DNA of 64,000 nucleotides from Mesocentrotus franciscanus (GCA_037976565.1 CP137670.1:13850600-13914599), one strand, 5' to 3'. Shown: positions 11,341 to 22,649, counted from the stretch's first letter. Translations and numbers: made by a program. The notes: a model not told the origin generated them from the letters alone.

Positions 11341-11880
11341 TCATCAAAACAAAGATTTTAAAAAAAAAGTGATAATACATATATTAGTGGTTGGCTAGAT
11401 TGAGTGAAATGTTGCTATTTTGAAACTGCCTTGGATCTAATAAAAAAGGCTTCTAAATGATAGGGAGGGCAATGATTTTTTGTTATTTTTAAGACAATAA
11501 TTTTTTGTTATTTGTAAGACAATGACATAAAACAGGAAAAAGACAGTGCAAATGTTTATTTTGATATTTTCTAAATGCGAGACAAGACCAAACCTTAACA
11601 TTTGTTCACCCAATAATACCATTGTGTGCCATCTCTACAATGTGACATGATATGCAACATTATATGGTCTGTTTGGAACCAGAAGGGTGTTAACTCTGTG
11701 TAAACCTACATAATGCCCTTCTTGCTCCTAAGTAATTATCAAAATGATAGGATTTTAGAATTCTGATGAGAATGAAAACATAAACCAAAGAATGAATAAA
11801 ATGTGATAATTTTCTAGCTCGAGAGAACAGGACTTATTCATTGGTATTTGTGAGATAGAAAATAGAGAGGAAGATCAGAA
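11341..11880. other. Intergenic, nothing recognised
   Basis: Contains a short tandem pair around 11468-11522 (units with TTTTTTGTTATTT and AAGACAAT). No gene was recognised. Confidence 0.35.
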
Positions 11881-11899
11881 AATTGAAAGAAGTAACATC

Positions 11900-12112
11900 A
11901 AAGAGCGGGAGTGAGATAAAGAGAGAGAGTGAGATAAAGAGAGAGAGGGGGAGAGAGAGAGGGGGGAGTGGACGAGAGGTGACCGTTTTGTTAAGAGATA
12001 AAGAGGATGATCATATATTAAATAGAAATTATATTCAACAAAGTAAAGGGAGAGAGAGAGAGAGAGGGGGGAGATTAAGGGTTATTGTGTGAGATATATA
12101 TATTTATACATG

Positions 12113-12144
<32 letters not shown>

Positions 12145-12250
12145 ATGGGGAGTATCTGTTCATTATGAAATAAAGAGGAAGATCATAAATTGAATAGAAA
12201 CAACATTCAACAGAGAAAGTGAGAGAGAGAGAGAGCAAAATAGTAAGTGT
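11900..12250 (+). repeat. GA-rich microsatellite region
   Basis: Several GAGAGA runs (11918-11968, 12047-12070, 12122-12144, 12218-12235) alternate with AT-rich spacers, including a TATATATA stretch near 12093-12121. Run lengths differ from block B (38600-38930), as expected of microsatellites. Confidence 0.75.
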
Positions 12251-12520
12251 GAGTGAGTGAGAAAATAGAGAGGATGATATAAAAGTGTAAGAGCAGAGGA
12301 CTTAAGAGGCAACTAGAGTATAGAAATGGAGAAGAAATGCGAAGCAGAGAAGAGAAGTAGAGAGAAAGAGAAGAAGACCTTATTGAGGACACAAAGAAAC
12401 AAATTGATTGACACAGAGGGAGAGAGAGAGAGGGAGAAATTATTTATTTTTAACAGAAAAACAACAGAAGAGTTATTATTGAGACATCTATTCAAATATA
12501 TAAAAGGAGAATGCAATATA

Positions 12521-12826
12521 ATGCCTCAGTCACACCTTTGCGTATTTGGCTTGCGTATTGCTGCGTATTTATGGCAAGCCGTTTTAACATTTATTCCTAT
12601 TTCTTGATATCAAGCAATGAATTCTTGATATCAAGATATTATTTTCTGTTGTAAAGCAATGGTAATTCTTGATATCAAGAATTCGATTTCTTGATATCAA
12701 GAATTCATTTCTTGATATCAGTTCTTGATATCAAGAAATAGGAATGAATGTTAAAACGGGCTTGCCATAAATACGCAGCAATACGCCAATACGCAAGCCA
12801 AATACGCAAAGGTGTGACTGAGGCAT
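12521..12826. mobile_element. Foldback element with internal CTTGATATCAAG palindromes
   Basis: Arms of about 95-105 bases start ATGCCTCAGTCACACCTTTG and are nearly perfect reverse complements; the right arm has an extra GCGTATTG. Between them the 12-base palindrome CTTGATATCAAG occurs five times in full plus one truncated copy, each able to form its own hairpin. The length is 306 bp in both blocks (copy at 39210-39515). No coding frame is supported. Confidence 0.8.
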
Positions 12827-12949
12827 AAGACTGAATGTACAGGGCACCTAAAGAAAGAACAAGAAATTGACAGCAGAGAAGAATGGACACAAAAGCAAGG
12901 GAAGGTCAATGTATTGACAGAAAGAACAGTAAAAGCCCCATCCACTCTC

Positions 12950-13260
12950 TCTGTTTCTCCCTCTCCCTTCCTTTAATTACCTCTTCTTCTTCTTTTTCAC
13001 ACTTTCTTCATACGCGTTGTCTCAGAGACCTCTCTTCCTAGATTTATTTTTGTGTCTGTGTTTCTCCAGCTCTCACCAAACCTCTTGAACCCCCTTTATA
13101 ATCTCAACTCTCTATCAATCTACACCTATCTCTCCCTTTGGCTTCCTCTCTTAATCTCACTTTATTTCTATTGTTATTTCCCCATGTTTCTCTTCATACT
13201 TCTCTATCCCTCCCCCTCCTCATGCACTCTCTGCCTGAATTAATTCACCTCTCTTTATTT
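12950..13260 (+). repeat. Pyrimidine-rich low-complexity stretch
   Basis: CT-rich sequence with TCTCCC and CTTC runs. Open frames here are low-complexity and not regarded as genes. The copy is at about 39640-39950. Confidence 0.45.
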
Positions 13261-13314
13261 CAATGTGCCTCCTTTTTTTCTCCATAATTTTCCCTCCAAA
13301 GGGATTTTATTGGT

Positions 13315-13404
13315 TTTCATTTGCAACATAATAACATATATATATATATTCAAGGTAATTTAAATTACCTTGAATATATATTTGTTATTATGTTGCAAAT
13401 GAAA
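13315..13404. repeat. Near-perfect 90-bp palindrome
   Basis: Arms of about 42-46 bases meet at GGTAATTTAAATTACC; the outer ends are TTTCATTTGCAACATAATAA and its complement. Only the TA-repeat length differs between the arms. It has almost no loop and could extrude as a cruciform. An identical copy is at 40004-40093. Confidence 0.85.
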
Positions 13405-13469
13405 TTTATAATACCTGTATCAATACAATTGACTACTTAAGATACAAGTATTTGAATTTTTGGTCAAAT

Positions 13470-13545
13470 CCCCCTCTCTCTCTCTCTCTCTCTGATCTCC
13501 TACCGTTCTGAGTCTCTCTCTCTCTCTCTCTCCCTCCCTTCCCTC
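13470..13545 (+). repeat. TC microsatellite
   Basis: Two TCTCTC runs separated by a short unique spacer (TGATCTCCTACCGTTCTGAG). The run length differs in the block B copy near 40160-40225. Confidence 0.75.
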
Positions 13546-13702
13546 TTTCATTTCGGGTTTCACTTAATATCCAACTGAAATATTCCCTCTCTCTTATGTA
13601 TAATCTCTTTACCACACCCTTGGCTGGTTAATTGTTAAAGTTTGCCAAATCTTTATAAATGAAGACAACAACTCTGAATAGTCTTTAGGCTTCATTTTAT
13701 TA

Positions 13703-14091
13703 TTAAAGAGAAGGTTGAGTTCTGCGAAGAGGTGAAAAATAATTTGTGAGCGTTATTGTATTATGCAAGTGTGGAAGAACATCAGAAATCAAATGTTCCC
13801 TGAAAAGCATGGCTCTTCAAATGCCTTAATATTCTAAATATGGCATGTAACATCATAAACATCGGGACGGATTTTTATGCCACATGTTTGTGTAGTCCCA
13901 TATACATCTTTTTGTGTACAGTGCATGTAACTTTACCTAGACTGGGCCAAATTCATTATCATTTTGATGATTCCAGAACCTTGCAGTACACACTAATACT
14001 TATTATGCTAGATGATCAACCTCTTCTGATCGATTCCTCAGCGTTTCTTTTACAATGCAATCGCATGACCAGAACTCAACTTTATCTTTAA
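13703..14091 (+). mobile_element. TTAA-type MITE, family 1 (second copy)
   Basis: TTAA flanks are at 13703-13706 and 14088-14091, with the same terminal inverted repeats as 10949-11340 and the same interior order. No protein is encoded. The block B copy is at 40390-40774. Confidence 0.8.
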
Positions 14092-14362
14092 ACATCATTA
14101 TCATACATTTATCCATGTTTACTATTACTATTACTATTATCATTCTCGTAGCTTCCTGAATATTAATATTGATTTTAGAAGAAAATAAATCTGCAAAATA
14201 TGCACACATTTTCATCAATGTTATCTTAGAATACAAATAACTATAAATTTCAAGGGCTCAACCAGGATTTGTCATATAAGTGAACAAAAGAACTGTATCA
14301 GCCATAATGCTGTTATTCAGCAAGTCCGTTAAAACATATACATAAAACAAAACAAAAAAATA

Positions 14363-14445
14363 CATAGCGCTTATAGAGACTTCGGTGGTAAGCGCTTTAT
14401 AAATATAAGCAACGTTGTTATTAGTATTATTTATAATACAAAATT
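14363..14445 (+). repeat. SINE tail-like fragment
   Basis: The motif TAGCGCTTATAGAGACTTCG with AAGCGCTTTATAAATATAAG and a TTATTAGTATTATT tail resembles the 3' terminal domain of the SINE at 5176-5541. The tRNA-like head is missing, so it is a truncated copy or a different family sharing the tail. Confidence 0.45.
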
Positions 14446-14594
14446 TAAATAACAAGAATAAAAACATGAGATTAAGCCAACAAAAGCAGCAAACCTTTAA
14501 AAAGCAGTTACAATCATAATACATTTACAGTAAGACTGCATGGAGCCCTCTTTAGTTTGATCACGTATTTTGCATTGATAAATTACATTAAGAT

Positions 14595-14600
14595 TTTATT
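14595..14600 (-). promoter_or_regulatory. Polyadenylation signal of SULT copy A
   Basis: AATAAA on the minus strand, about 75-80 bases past the SULT stop codon at 14676-14678, a normal distance for a short 3' UTR. Confidence 0.5.
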
Positions 14601-14675
14601 TTCACCCTAGGAAAGGAACTGTTTATGAAGTTGAAGGGTTGAAACTTTTCTCACTCGAAGTTGAAATCCCCTTTC

Positions 14676-17600
14676 TCACTCGAAGTTGAAATCAAGATCC
14701 GTTCCCTCTCTCTTTTGTTGATACCATCCGTCGAAAGCCTCGTTCCAAGCCACCGTAAAACGATTCTTCCACTGGCCACTCGTACCTAGTATAGAAATGA
14801 AACCAAGAGTGTGGTTATGTTACAAAAGACCCCAGTCATACGAACGAGACCGACACCAGACCGACAACATGACGAAAGAAATCTCCATTCCCACGAATAG
14901 CCAACGATTGATGGGCTTGGAGTCGGTGTGGAGTCGGTTTAGAGTCTGTTTGGGGTGTGAGAGGGGTATATTACAGACGGGAATGTCATCCAAAATGGAT
15001 TCGGTTCCGAGTTTTCTCGGGTGTAGCATTCAATGGGTTATTATATTTCAATCTTGTGCTTATTGAAATAGATTTGCTGATGTTTACCCGACATAGCAAT
15101 AAGACGATGATACACGATGGACTCATTACAGAGAGACGCCATAATTTCATAGGTATGTAGATTAGAGAGCAGTTTTAAAAATACATACAATGTTACCAAG
15201 TTGATTTTTATATGACATTAATAACAGTAAATCAGATAAATTGGTTTCCTGAAGTGATGGAAATACATGTATTATTGTCCTCAATATGATTTAATTGATG
15301 ACGTTTTCCGAGAAAATGTTTCTTGAAATGACTTAACGAAAGATAATGTAATGTATCTATAAAGTTTCATATAAAGTTGCACAAATTATCCATGTACCTT
15401 TCTTCATGAAGCTCCGTTTTCCGTCCAGACGCGTTGGGTCCGCCTTCCCGCTTTTGCAGCATCGTCTGCAAGCTTTTTGTAGGTTTCCGCCATTCCTTCA
15501 AAGGAGCTCTGTTCCAATATTCGCTTTTGAGCCGCCTCTGAGAGAGGGCGCCCTAGAAATTCGGCGACTTGCTGGATACATTTCTTTGGATCCTGAATGT
15601 GTGAAAAAGCAAGGATGAAGAATCTTGAAAGGAAGGAGAAGACGTAGAAGAAGAACAGGAGGAGGAGGGTGAGGAGGAGGAGAAGGAGAAGAAGAAGAAG
15701 GAGGAGGAGAAGGAGAAGGAGGGGAGGAGAGGGAGGAGGAATAAAGAAATACGGGAGGGTAGCTAGGGAGCTAGGGAGGGGATGAGGTAATCGGCTACAA
15801 TGCCAGCCAGGAAAGTGAAGACCAATGTATACAAGGTGCCAAATCATATCGATGTGTAATACTATGACGATGAGTGTAATCAGTGTTATGATTGCTCAGT
15901 TCAGTTCAGATCAGTTTGGTTCAGTTTCATATTTCATATTTCACGTTACACAATGTCAGTTTTATTCACAAGAAATTATAAAAAGAATGCATGGGGGTAA
16001 ATAAAAACAATCACTGTGGTTTGTTTTAGTTACATGCATTTGTAAATCAAGGACAAAGTAAAATTAGAACTGAATATATAAAAGAGCCTAAGAACCTACT
16101 TTATTCTCAAGGGGTCTATAAAATACAAGCCATGCTTTCTAAATAGAATCCTCCACTATGTTTTCACCCATGTGCCAATCTTAAATGATTTATTTGAACA
16201 ATTGTATAATTATTTGTTGTATCTTTTGTTTAATATTATGACATTGAATTTGTAAATATTGCATATTCATTTGATTTTGTTATATTATGTGGAAAAATAA
16301 AGAAACCTTGAAACCTTAAAACAATATAATACAGTGTGATATCGCTCAGTTTACTATTATTGTATTAGTGATGGCGTTATTGGCTAACGAGAACTGTCAT
16401 TATTTTATCATCATCAACATCATCATCAAAAATTCATCTATATTATATTAAAGGGAGTGTAGCATGGCAAATACTGGTTAACGCCATCTACGTCTTCTTT
16501 TGGACAACTGCACGTAAACGAATGGACTTGATTAACGGTAGTCAGCGACTTAATCTCGTTCGCGAAACAGACCGAAGTTCTCCTCACGCTTCGGTTTCGC
16601 GTATGTTGCACGCACGTGGATGCTGCGGTCGCGTCGTCCGTAGTCGTATTATACCCGATTGGCCCCGAGTAGGGCCACGGGAAAGACACATAGTCTCGTC
16701 ATGCTACACTCCCTTTAAGTGTATGTGTTAGCCTTCATACCTTTTAACATCCTCGAAGAAGAGAAATAGAACGTTCTTCTCGTCTCGAATCTTCCATGTA
16801 GCCATCACGTGATCAAACCAGGAACCCCACCGGAAGTTATCTGTCCACGGAGTAAACAGCGAAACAAAATTTTAAAATGATAATAGTTCCAAAAAAAGTA
16901 CTGATAATGATGATTATTTTACATCTTTTGGTATGATAATTCATGAAGCGAATAATTCATTGAGCTGTAGCCCATGTATCATTATCCTCGATTATCGCAA
17001 TTATCAATGATCCCATAATGGTATTTTTGTATTATGAACTATCATTGATAGCCACAGATTTCGTGGCCTTGATTTGACAATTATTGAAGACTTAATTGAA
17101 GATTCAAAATATTATTTTTTCCAGAATTTCATCGAAGAAACCCCATAAAACATAACACTCCAAATAAATGTGATAGCTTCAACCGTATAATGTGCAAACT
17201 TCAGTTTGGTTTCGAGTAACAGATGATCAAGTTTCCAATGTACTTACTAATGTAATATACCGACAACAGCATAATTGTACAAGGCTAGGAGAAAGAGACG
17301 TCAGCTAAGGTGGGGTGTGGGGGGGGGGGCTCACGAAAATATGCACATATGCTTACGGACAGCAGTAGGTCTATAGTTCCTAAAAATGTGGTTTATTCTA
17401 ACTTGCTCTCTTCAATTACTCGAAACGAAAAAGAAAATTTCGTTTATGGATTATCATAGGTCTATAAATAAACCCTATTTTATTTATGTGTCGTTTTATT
17501 TTGACAGGGTAGCCCTTTCAATTATTTAAAAAACTGCTCGAGCAAGGGGCCCTGTATCAACATAATCAAAAACATATTTAAAAAACATATTAACATACAT

Positions 17601-20600
17601 AAGTTGTAATGAACACTTAAATTAAACAAGATAAAACGTTGAAATGAGCGGTGGAAAAAAACTAACAAAAAATATAATATTCATGTAAGTATTATATAAA
17701 TTATAAACTATGTGAGGAAAGGAGTTTGCAGTGTTTTTTAAATGAATCTAAGGAGTTTAATAAACGTAAAGAAGGGGGTAATGCATTCCATATAACGGAG
17801 CCTTGATAACAGAAACATCTTTTGAAGTACTCGATTCTGGGGTTTTCAATGTATAGAGGACAGGTAGTTGCATACCTAGTATAAACGTTTATCGTTCGAT
17901 AGCTCATGATATCCTTAATATATTTCCGCCATTTATTATTTATCACCTTATACATCCATATTCTAAATTGGTATTGTACTCTCTCAACAACTGATTGCCA
18001 TCTTAAACAGGATAATAATGTACTACGAGGTGTCAAAATATCTACATTTAGTATCAAACGGGCATAACGATTTTGAAGCTTTTGTAACCTATCCAAATGA
18101 CATTTTGCTGAACAGCCCCACAACACAATACCGTAGTCAATATGTGATAATATAATACAGATATGTTCAGTATTATATCGACTAGCAGTTTGAGTGAATA
18201 TTCATTGAATATTGATGCAATACACTCGGAATCATCAATTACATATCCATCTTTTATCAACTCGATTCTATCTCCCGATTTCTTCTTAAACGACACTTTC
18301 TTTAATGTTTTCCAAGTTTTGCGGGGATCACCAAGGTGCTCATTAAACTCATAAAAATAGAATTCTCTTTTAAGTTCTTTGTTTAGATTATTTACAGCAT
18401 TTCTCTTCTTTTTTATTTATCCACTCATCATCATTTCCGGATTAATCAAATTTCGCCTTTAAAAGTCACGCTCACGAGCTAATTTCCAATAATCATCCGT
18501 TACCCACGGTGATCCATTGATTTTCTATGAACACTAACGATGGGAGCATGCTTATTAAACAATTGATTAAAACTCGATTTTAAATATTCCCATAAAAATT
18601 CAATATCATTGCTTCTGTAAAAATTAGACCAAGGAAGTTTTTCCTCGTCACTCAAAAGTCACAAACTTAGCTTGGTCAAATTTACGAAAAGATCTAAACC
18701 TACTAATAGCTGGCTTTTTCCAAATACACTCCTTCTTCAGATTGACATACACTAAAGAATGATCACTGATCCCCAAAGAAATTACATCTGAATGGAAGTT
18801 ACTCTCAACAGACGGTACAAAAATAGGATCAATACATGATATACTGGTGGTGTTACTCTGGTTGGTTTGCTAATGAGCTGACGGAAATTAAAACAATCAC
18901 ATAAGTTCTGTATTTTTCTAGAAAGTGTATTTTTAGCAAGAATGTTACAATTTATGTCACCTAGGACGATGATATTGGATGTATCATCATTAGCTCTTTC
19001 TATATTATTTTATAACGTTTCAAAAAAAGTCCATAGTACTATTTGGAGGTCTGTATACAATACACACAAGCCATGGTTGCGATTGCTTCAATTTGATCTC
19101 TATCCATAACATTCTAGATTTTCGTGCTCAAGATCAGACCTTCTAGTGTAAGAAATTGAGTCTTTGATATAACATCAATTTCCACCGCCACTAGCATTGC
19201 GATCTTTCCGTTCAAAAACATATCCTTCTATTAACTTCTATATTCAACTGTTGTGTTTCAATAGTTTCATCAAGCCAGGTCTCTGACACAGTAAAAACAT
19301 CAATCATATTATCGGCTAAATAATGACAAATATGGTCCGACTTGTTTCGGAGACTTCTATGGTTTAAATGAGAGATTACAAAGCCTTTGCCAATTGTTTT
19401 ATTTACTAACCCTTTCTCACAAAATTTACTTCTCTTGTCACTTACATGATTAATGTTTTCATGTTCCTCAGCAGTGATTTCTGAATAAAATAGTATTCGC
19501 TAAAAATACACTTATTACATATCCAATCAGATGAAGAGTAAACAAAGTATTCATCAAGAGAAGAACATGAAAGATGGATCCATTGTGAACATCTCACAGT
19601 CATCGTTACTATCATCCTAATCCTCATCTCATCATCATCATCATCATCATCATCATTATAACAATCATCACCTCACCTTCTTCCATGAAGTCTTCTAGAA
19701 CTTGGTCGAACTGCTTGTTACGAAAAGCCCGCGTGTCCCCAATGAAATTAAAATAAGAGTTGATCGTATCTTTCGGGTTGCGAGCCACGTATATAATCTG
19801 CGTATAGAGTACAAACGGAAAAAAAGCATATTTTAACATCTGCTTGGATGAATGTATGTGTAAGATTTAGAAACTTTTCGTTGGTTTGGTCATGACGTCA
19901 GTTTAGATTAACCATAATTTCATTTGGCCGTTAGAGAGCGTTTGTAGTTCTCCAGCCTAAAAGTCACGAAATTTGAACTGTTTTGTGGACGGTGATTCCA
20001 TCAGTAATTCCCGACAATCGAGACAAGCCCAATGTTGTAAGTACTATAAAGCTATTATTTTTTATAAATCAATCTTTAATTGATTGTATGAGGCCAAAGA
20101 TGGCACAAGATATAAATCTAGTTTTCTGTAAGTTTAAGATGAAAAGTACGTTAAAATGTCATCTGTGCATGTAGCACCACATATAGACAAACGTGGGATA
20201 ATGTGTGTGAATGCACAGTTTGTGCATATATCAGTTTGTGTTACGGACAATTTAGATTTGTGTGTAATGAGTGATGATAATTGACATGAAACAAGAGTGT
20301 GAAGTGTTTTCATTGGTTATAAAGAATGTCAAAGGTGTAGAAGCAAATAGGAATTTTAGTTCAGGAACCAAATAAAGAGTGTAAGATAGAGGCAGGAAAT
20401 AAGGCTGGTTGAGGGTTTTTTTGTGTATGACGTTAACCTACAACTTACAAGATAGAGAAGGATGAATTATAAGATTTATATTTGTAAACAAAGGTAGAAT
20501 TTGAGACAGCTCATGAGAATAAGACAAATGTGGCGGTGATACAGTTTGTGTTTGCGCAGGTGAGCTTCACTCACAAAGTTTAATCTAGAAGGTTTTCTTT

Positions 20601-22649
20601 ACTCAGTTATGCATATTAAGGTCATTTTATGGCAAGCTAGTTGTGCAATACAATAGATATTGTTTATTCATGCAAATTTATGAATGTACATTTGTACACA
20701 TGCTTATGATTGCTTGTTTGTTTTATTGATATTACAGATGAACTGCATTTTATGCAACGTATCTCAACTTGGCTGTCATCGTCCTTTCTTTAAGCCTACT
20801 GTTGGGGTCACTTTAGCAGTTTTAACGTCACAGTACGTTTGGGGGAAATAACGTAAATACAGGTTAATATATATACAAATAGCTGGCGTGAATAGGAACG
20901 AAAAATGGAAAGGCATTTTAGAAATACTTTCCCCCGGCAGGAAAATACAGACCCCAACAGATTTGATATTAGAACGATAGGGGTGTGCGTAATCTCTGGG
21001 GGAAAAGTCAAACCAGTGAACCCCAATTGTTGATAACGATTGTTTGTATTTAACTATTTTGTTGGCACAATTGCCTTCTAATGGAATACAACATTGATCC
21101 GAAATAAGCAAAATACCTTGGCTCGTTTGTGCAAATTCGGCGGCAAATTGTTCAGCTGCAAGTGGCTACTCATCAGTCTAGGAGAGGGTGCTTTCACTAT
21201 CTCGTCTAACATTGGCGTCATTTTCACTGGGTTGGCCAACTCTTCGGCTCTTGTCTTGGGCAACTGGAAAGCAGCGATGTTGATCATCTCGATGCAACCC
21301 CAGGTACTCCTGTTGATATTCTCCGGGTATCCATTGGTGAGAACGAGTCCGGTGATCTCCAGCAACCAATGAGTACCTGTATTCATATTTGCAGTTCGAA
21401 CTATAATTATTTTCAGTTAGAATCTTCAAAAAGGTCCAAGTGTGAAGAAACAAAATAGAATCAACTCATGCGTAGTATTTCAGGTTGAGTCTAAATTCAA
21501 TATCACTCGTAAGTTTACGAAACAGCTTTCAAAGAGCCAATAGGCGGCGGATAACTAAAGGAGACACAAGGGCACGTGCATCCATTCCTGTCCCCCTTTC
21601 CATCGAATGAAGGAAAAAGATGAAAATTGGGAGAGAGAGAGAGAGAGAGAGAGAACAGGAGAGGATCGCCAAAGAAAATAGGACCCTTATCATGATCCTC
21701 CCCTAATATCAGGGGCTCTGAAACCATTATTAGAGACGTGTTTCTGAAGGAAAATAGAGTCAGTGTTAAGAGTGGGGTGGCAATCAACCAAAATTTATGA
21801 CCGAAATCAAAGTCGTGTCGCATACAAACAATAAATTAGTCGTGTGCACGGCACGAAAAACCCAGTGTCGAGAGAAGACACGTTGAAAAGAAACAATGTC
21901 TTATTTTCAAATATTAGATTACAGCAATTTATCATCTATTTCAATCGTCTATTACTAGGTTTGTATTGTGGATTGCAATATTATATCACTAATTAACAAT
22001 TTTTCGATATTATCATTATTCCATTTCTGATTTATTTCCAACTCTTTACTTTCTTTAAAATGAACAAATAAAGTAAAGATATTCTATAAAATCCATACAT
22101 TCTAAAATTCTGTAATAGTTTTGCTTATATTTAAAATTTAATTTCTTCCCATTTTTCAGGAAAATGTGCATGCAAATAGTTTTAAAAAAAAATTAAATCT
22201 TTCAGATGAGTAAAAGGGTGATACCGTACTCACAGATGGAAAAATCCTGTTAAATATACACAAAATGCAAATTTACAAGTCTTGCATAGTCTTCCGTTTA
22301 TGGAAAGGAACTTTAAAGGTATGTATTTTCTCATTAGTAAATAGCTCTGGTAATAACAATTTTAGATCTTGACCTTCTGCCTAGCACACGAGTTTACACA
22401 TATCTACCCCCTCCCCCTCCCAGCCGCCCCTACTACCGAGGACAAATCTTCTCCCTTGTAATGAGATGATTCCACCAAATCCGTACCTGACTTCGGAAAC
22501 GTCAGGACGAAGACGTCGTCGGGACGGACTTCGAAGGTCTCCATCGCGTCGATGCTGGATGGAAGAACTACTCCTGGGTACTGGACGCCCTTGTATTCAC
22601 GAGAAGCCATGATATAGGGCTTTTCATCATCAAGAGGAACATTTGCCAT
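14676..22649 (-). CDS. Cytosolic sulfotransferase, SULT1-like (copy A, 6 exons)
   Basis: Exons on the minus strand are 22649-22487, 21376-21117, 19797-19677, 16840-16741, 15592-15398 and 14785-14676. The family transfers sulfate from PAPS to hydroxyl or amine groups in the cytosol. Residues 50-58 are TFPKSGTHW, the PAPS 5'-phosphosulfate loop. His126 in RLMSSHLQL matches the catalytic His, but the usual Lys-Thr before it is Ser-Ser. [16 protein letters not shown] (144 on) gives the 3'-phosphate Arg147 and Ser155. Exon 4 carries WGSWFDHV and LFLFFEDVK. Exon 5 ends RSFMKKG and exon 6 continues [18 protein letters not shown], equivalent to the RKG/GDWK signature. The expected length is about 316 residues. 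Two frame faults exist: exon 4 ends one base short of the phase needed by exon 5, and exon 5 is one base short near 15444-15452. An alternative acceptor after TTTCAAG upstream of exon 5 would restore the first. Hence it is either a young pseudogene or unpolished sequence. The substrate is unknown. Confidence 0.8.
15640..15785 (+). repeat. GGA/GAA-rich polypurine tract beside SULT exon 5
   Basis: About 145 bases of almost pure A and G on the plus strand, hence a long polypyrimidine tract on the coding strand, 50 bases upstream of the exon 5 acceptor. It is shorter in block B (42310-42455). Length change near a 3' splice site could affect splicing; that is inference. Confidence 0.7.
16095..16322 (+). 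mobile_element. 5'-truncated non-LTR retrotransposon, 3' end
   Basis: An AT-rich 3' region ends AAAAATAAAGAAACCTTGAA followed by repeats of the 8-mer GAAACCTT, a tail type known from CR1/L2-like elements. No reverse transcriptase remains. It lies in SULT intron 4, antisense to the gene. The block B copy is at about 42765-42992. Confidence 0.5.
16448..16718. mobile_element. TTAA-type MITE, family 3
   Basis: TTAA flanks are at 16448-16451 and 16715-16718. Perfect termini AGGGAGTGTAGCATG and CATGCTACACTCCCT form the inverted repeat. The interior is unusually GC- and CpG-rich for the window. It sits 23 bases downstream of the SULT exon 4 splice donor. The block B copy is at 43119-43389. Confidence 0.8.
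17450..19615 (-). mobile_element. CR1/Jockey-group non-LTR retrotransposon with internal deletion (copy A)
   Basis: Read on the minus strand, in order: a PHD-like Cys/His segment (CSQWIHLSC, then WICNKC), an apurinic-type endonuclease start ([25 protein letters not shown]), the endonuclease-RT linker ([20 protein letters not shown]), then abruptly the post-RT C-terminal domain ([20 protein letters not shown]) and a 3' end with AATAAA near 17490. The palm with YxDD is missing between about 18130 and 18190, so the element is dead. Stops also break the endonuclease. It fills SULT intron 3 in the sense orientation and starts near the exon 3 donor. The same deleted element is in blocks B and C. 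Confidence 0.75.
19629..19658 (+). repeat. (ATC)n microsatellite next to SULT exon 3
   Basis: About nine ATC units, 20 bases from the exon 3 splice donor. Unit number differs among the three blocks (46294-46326 and 52423-52450). Confidence 0.75.
19840..20775. other. SULT intron 2, nothing recognised
   Basis: AT-rich intron sequence, conserved in all three blocks simply as part of the duplication. No exon between exon 2 and exon 3 is expected, because the phases join directly (AK followed by [10 protein letters not shown]). Confidence 0.45.

Noticed and set aside
15619..15847. Leucine-repeat N-terminal extension of the SULT exon 5 frame
   Set aside because: It is the reverse translation of the same polypurine tract, upstream of a clear splice acceptor at 15593-15594; only 15592-15398 is exon.
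16438..16731. Cys/Arg-rich open frames on both strands
   Set aside because: They lie wholly within the family 3 MITE and are shadows of its GC-rich body.
20776..21111. Open frame directly after SULT exon 2
   Set aside because: It begins past the exon 2 splice donor, in intron 2, and matches nothing; it is a chance intron frame kept in three copies by duplication.
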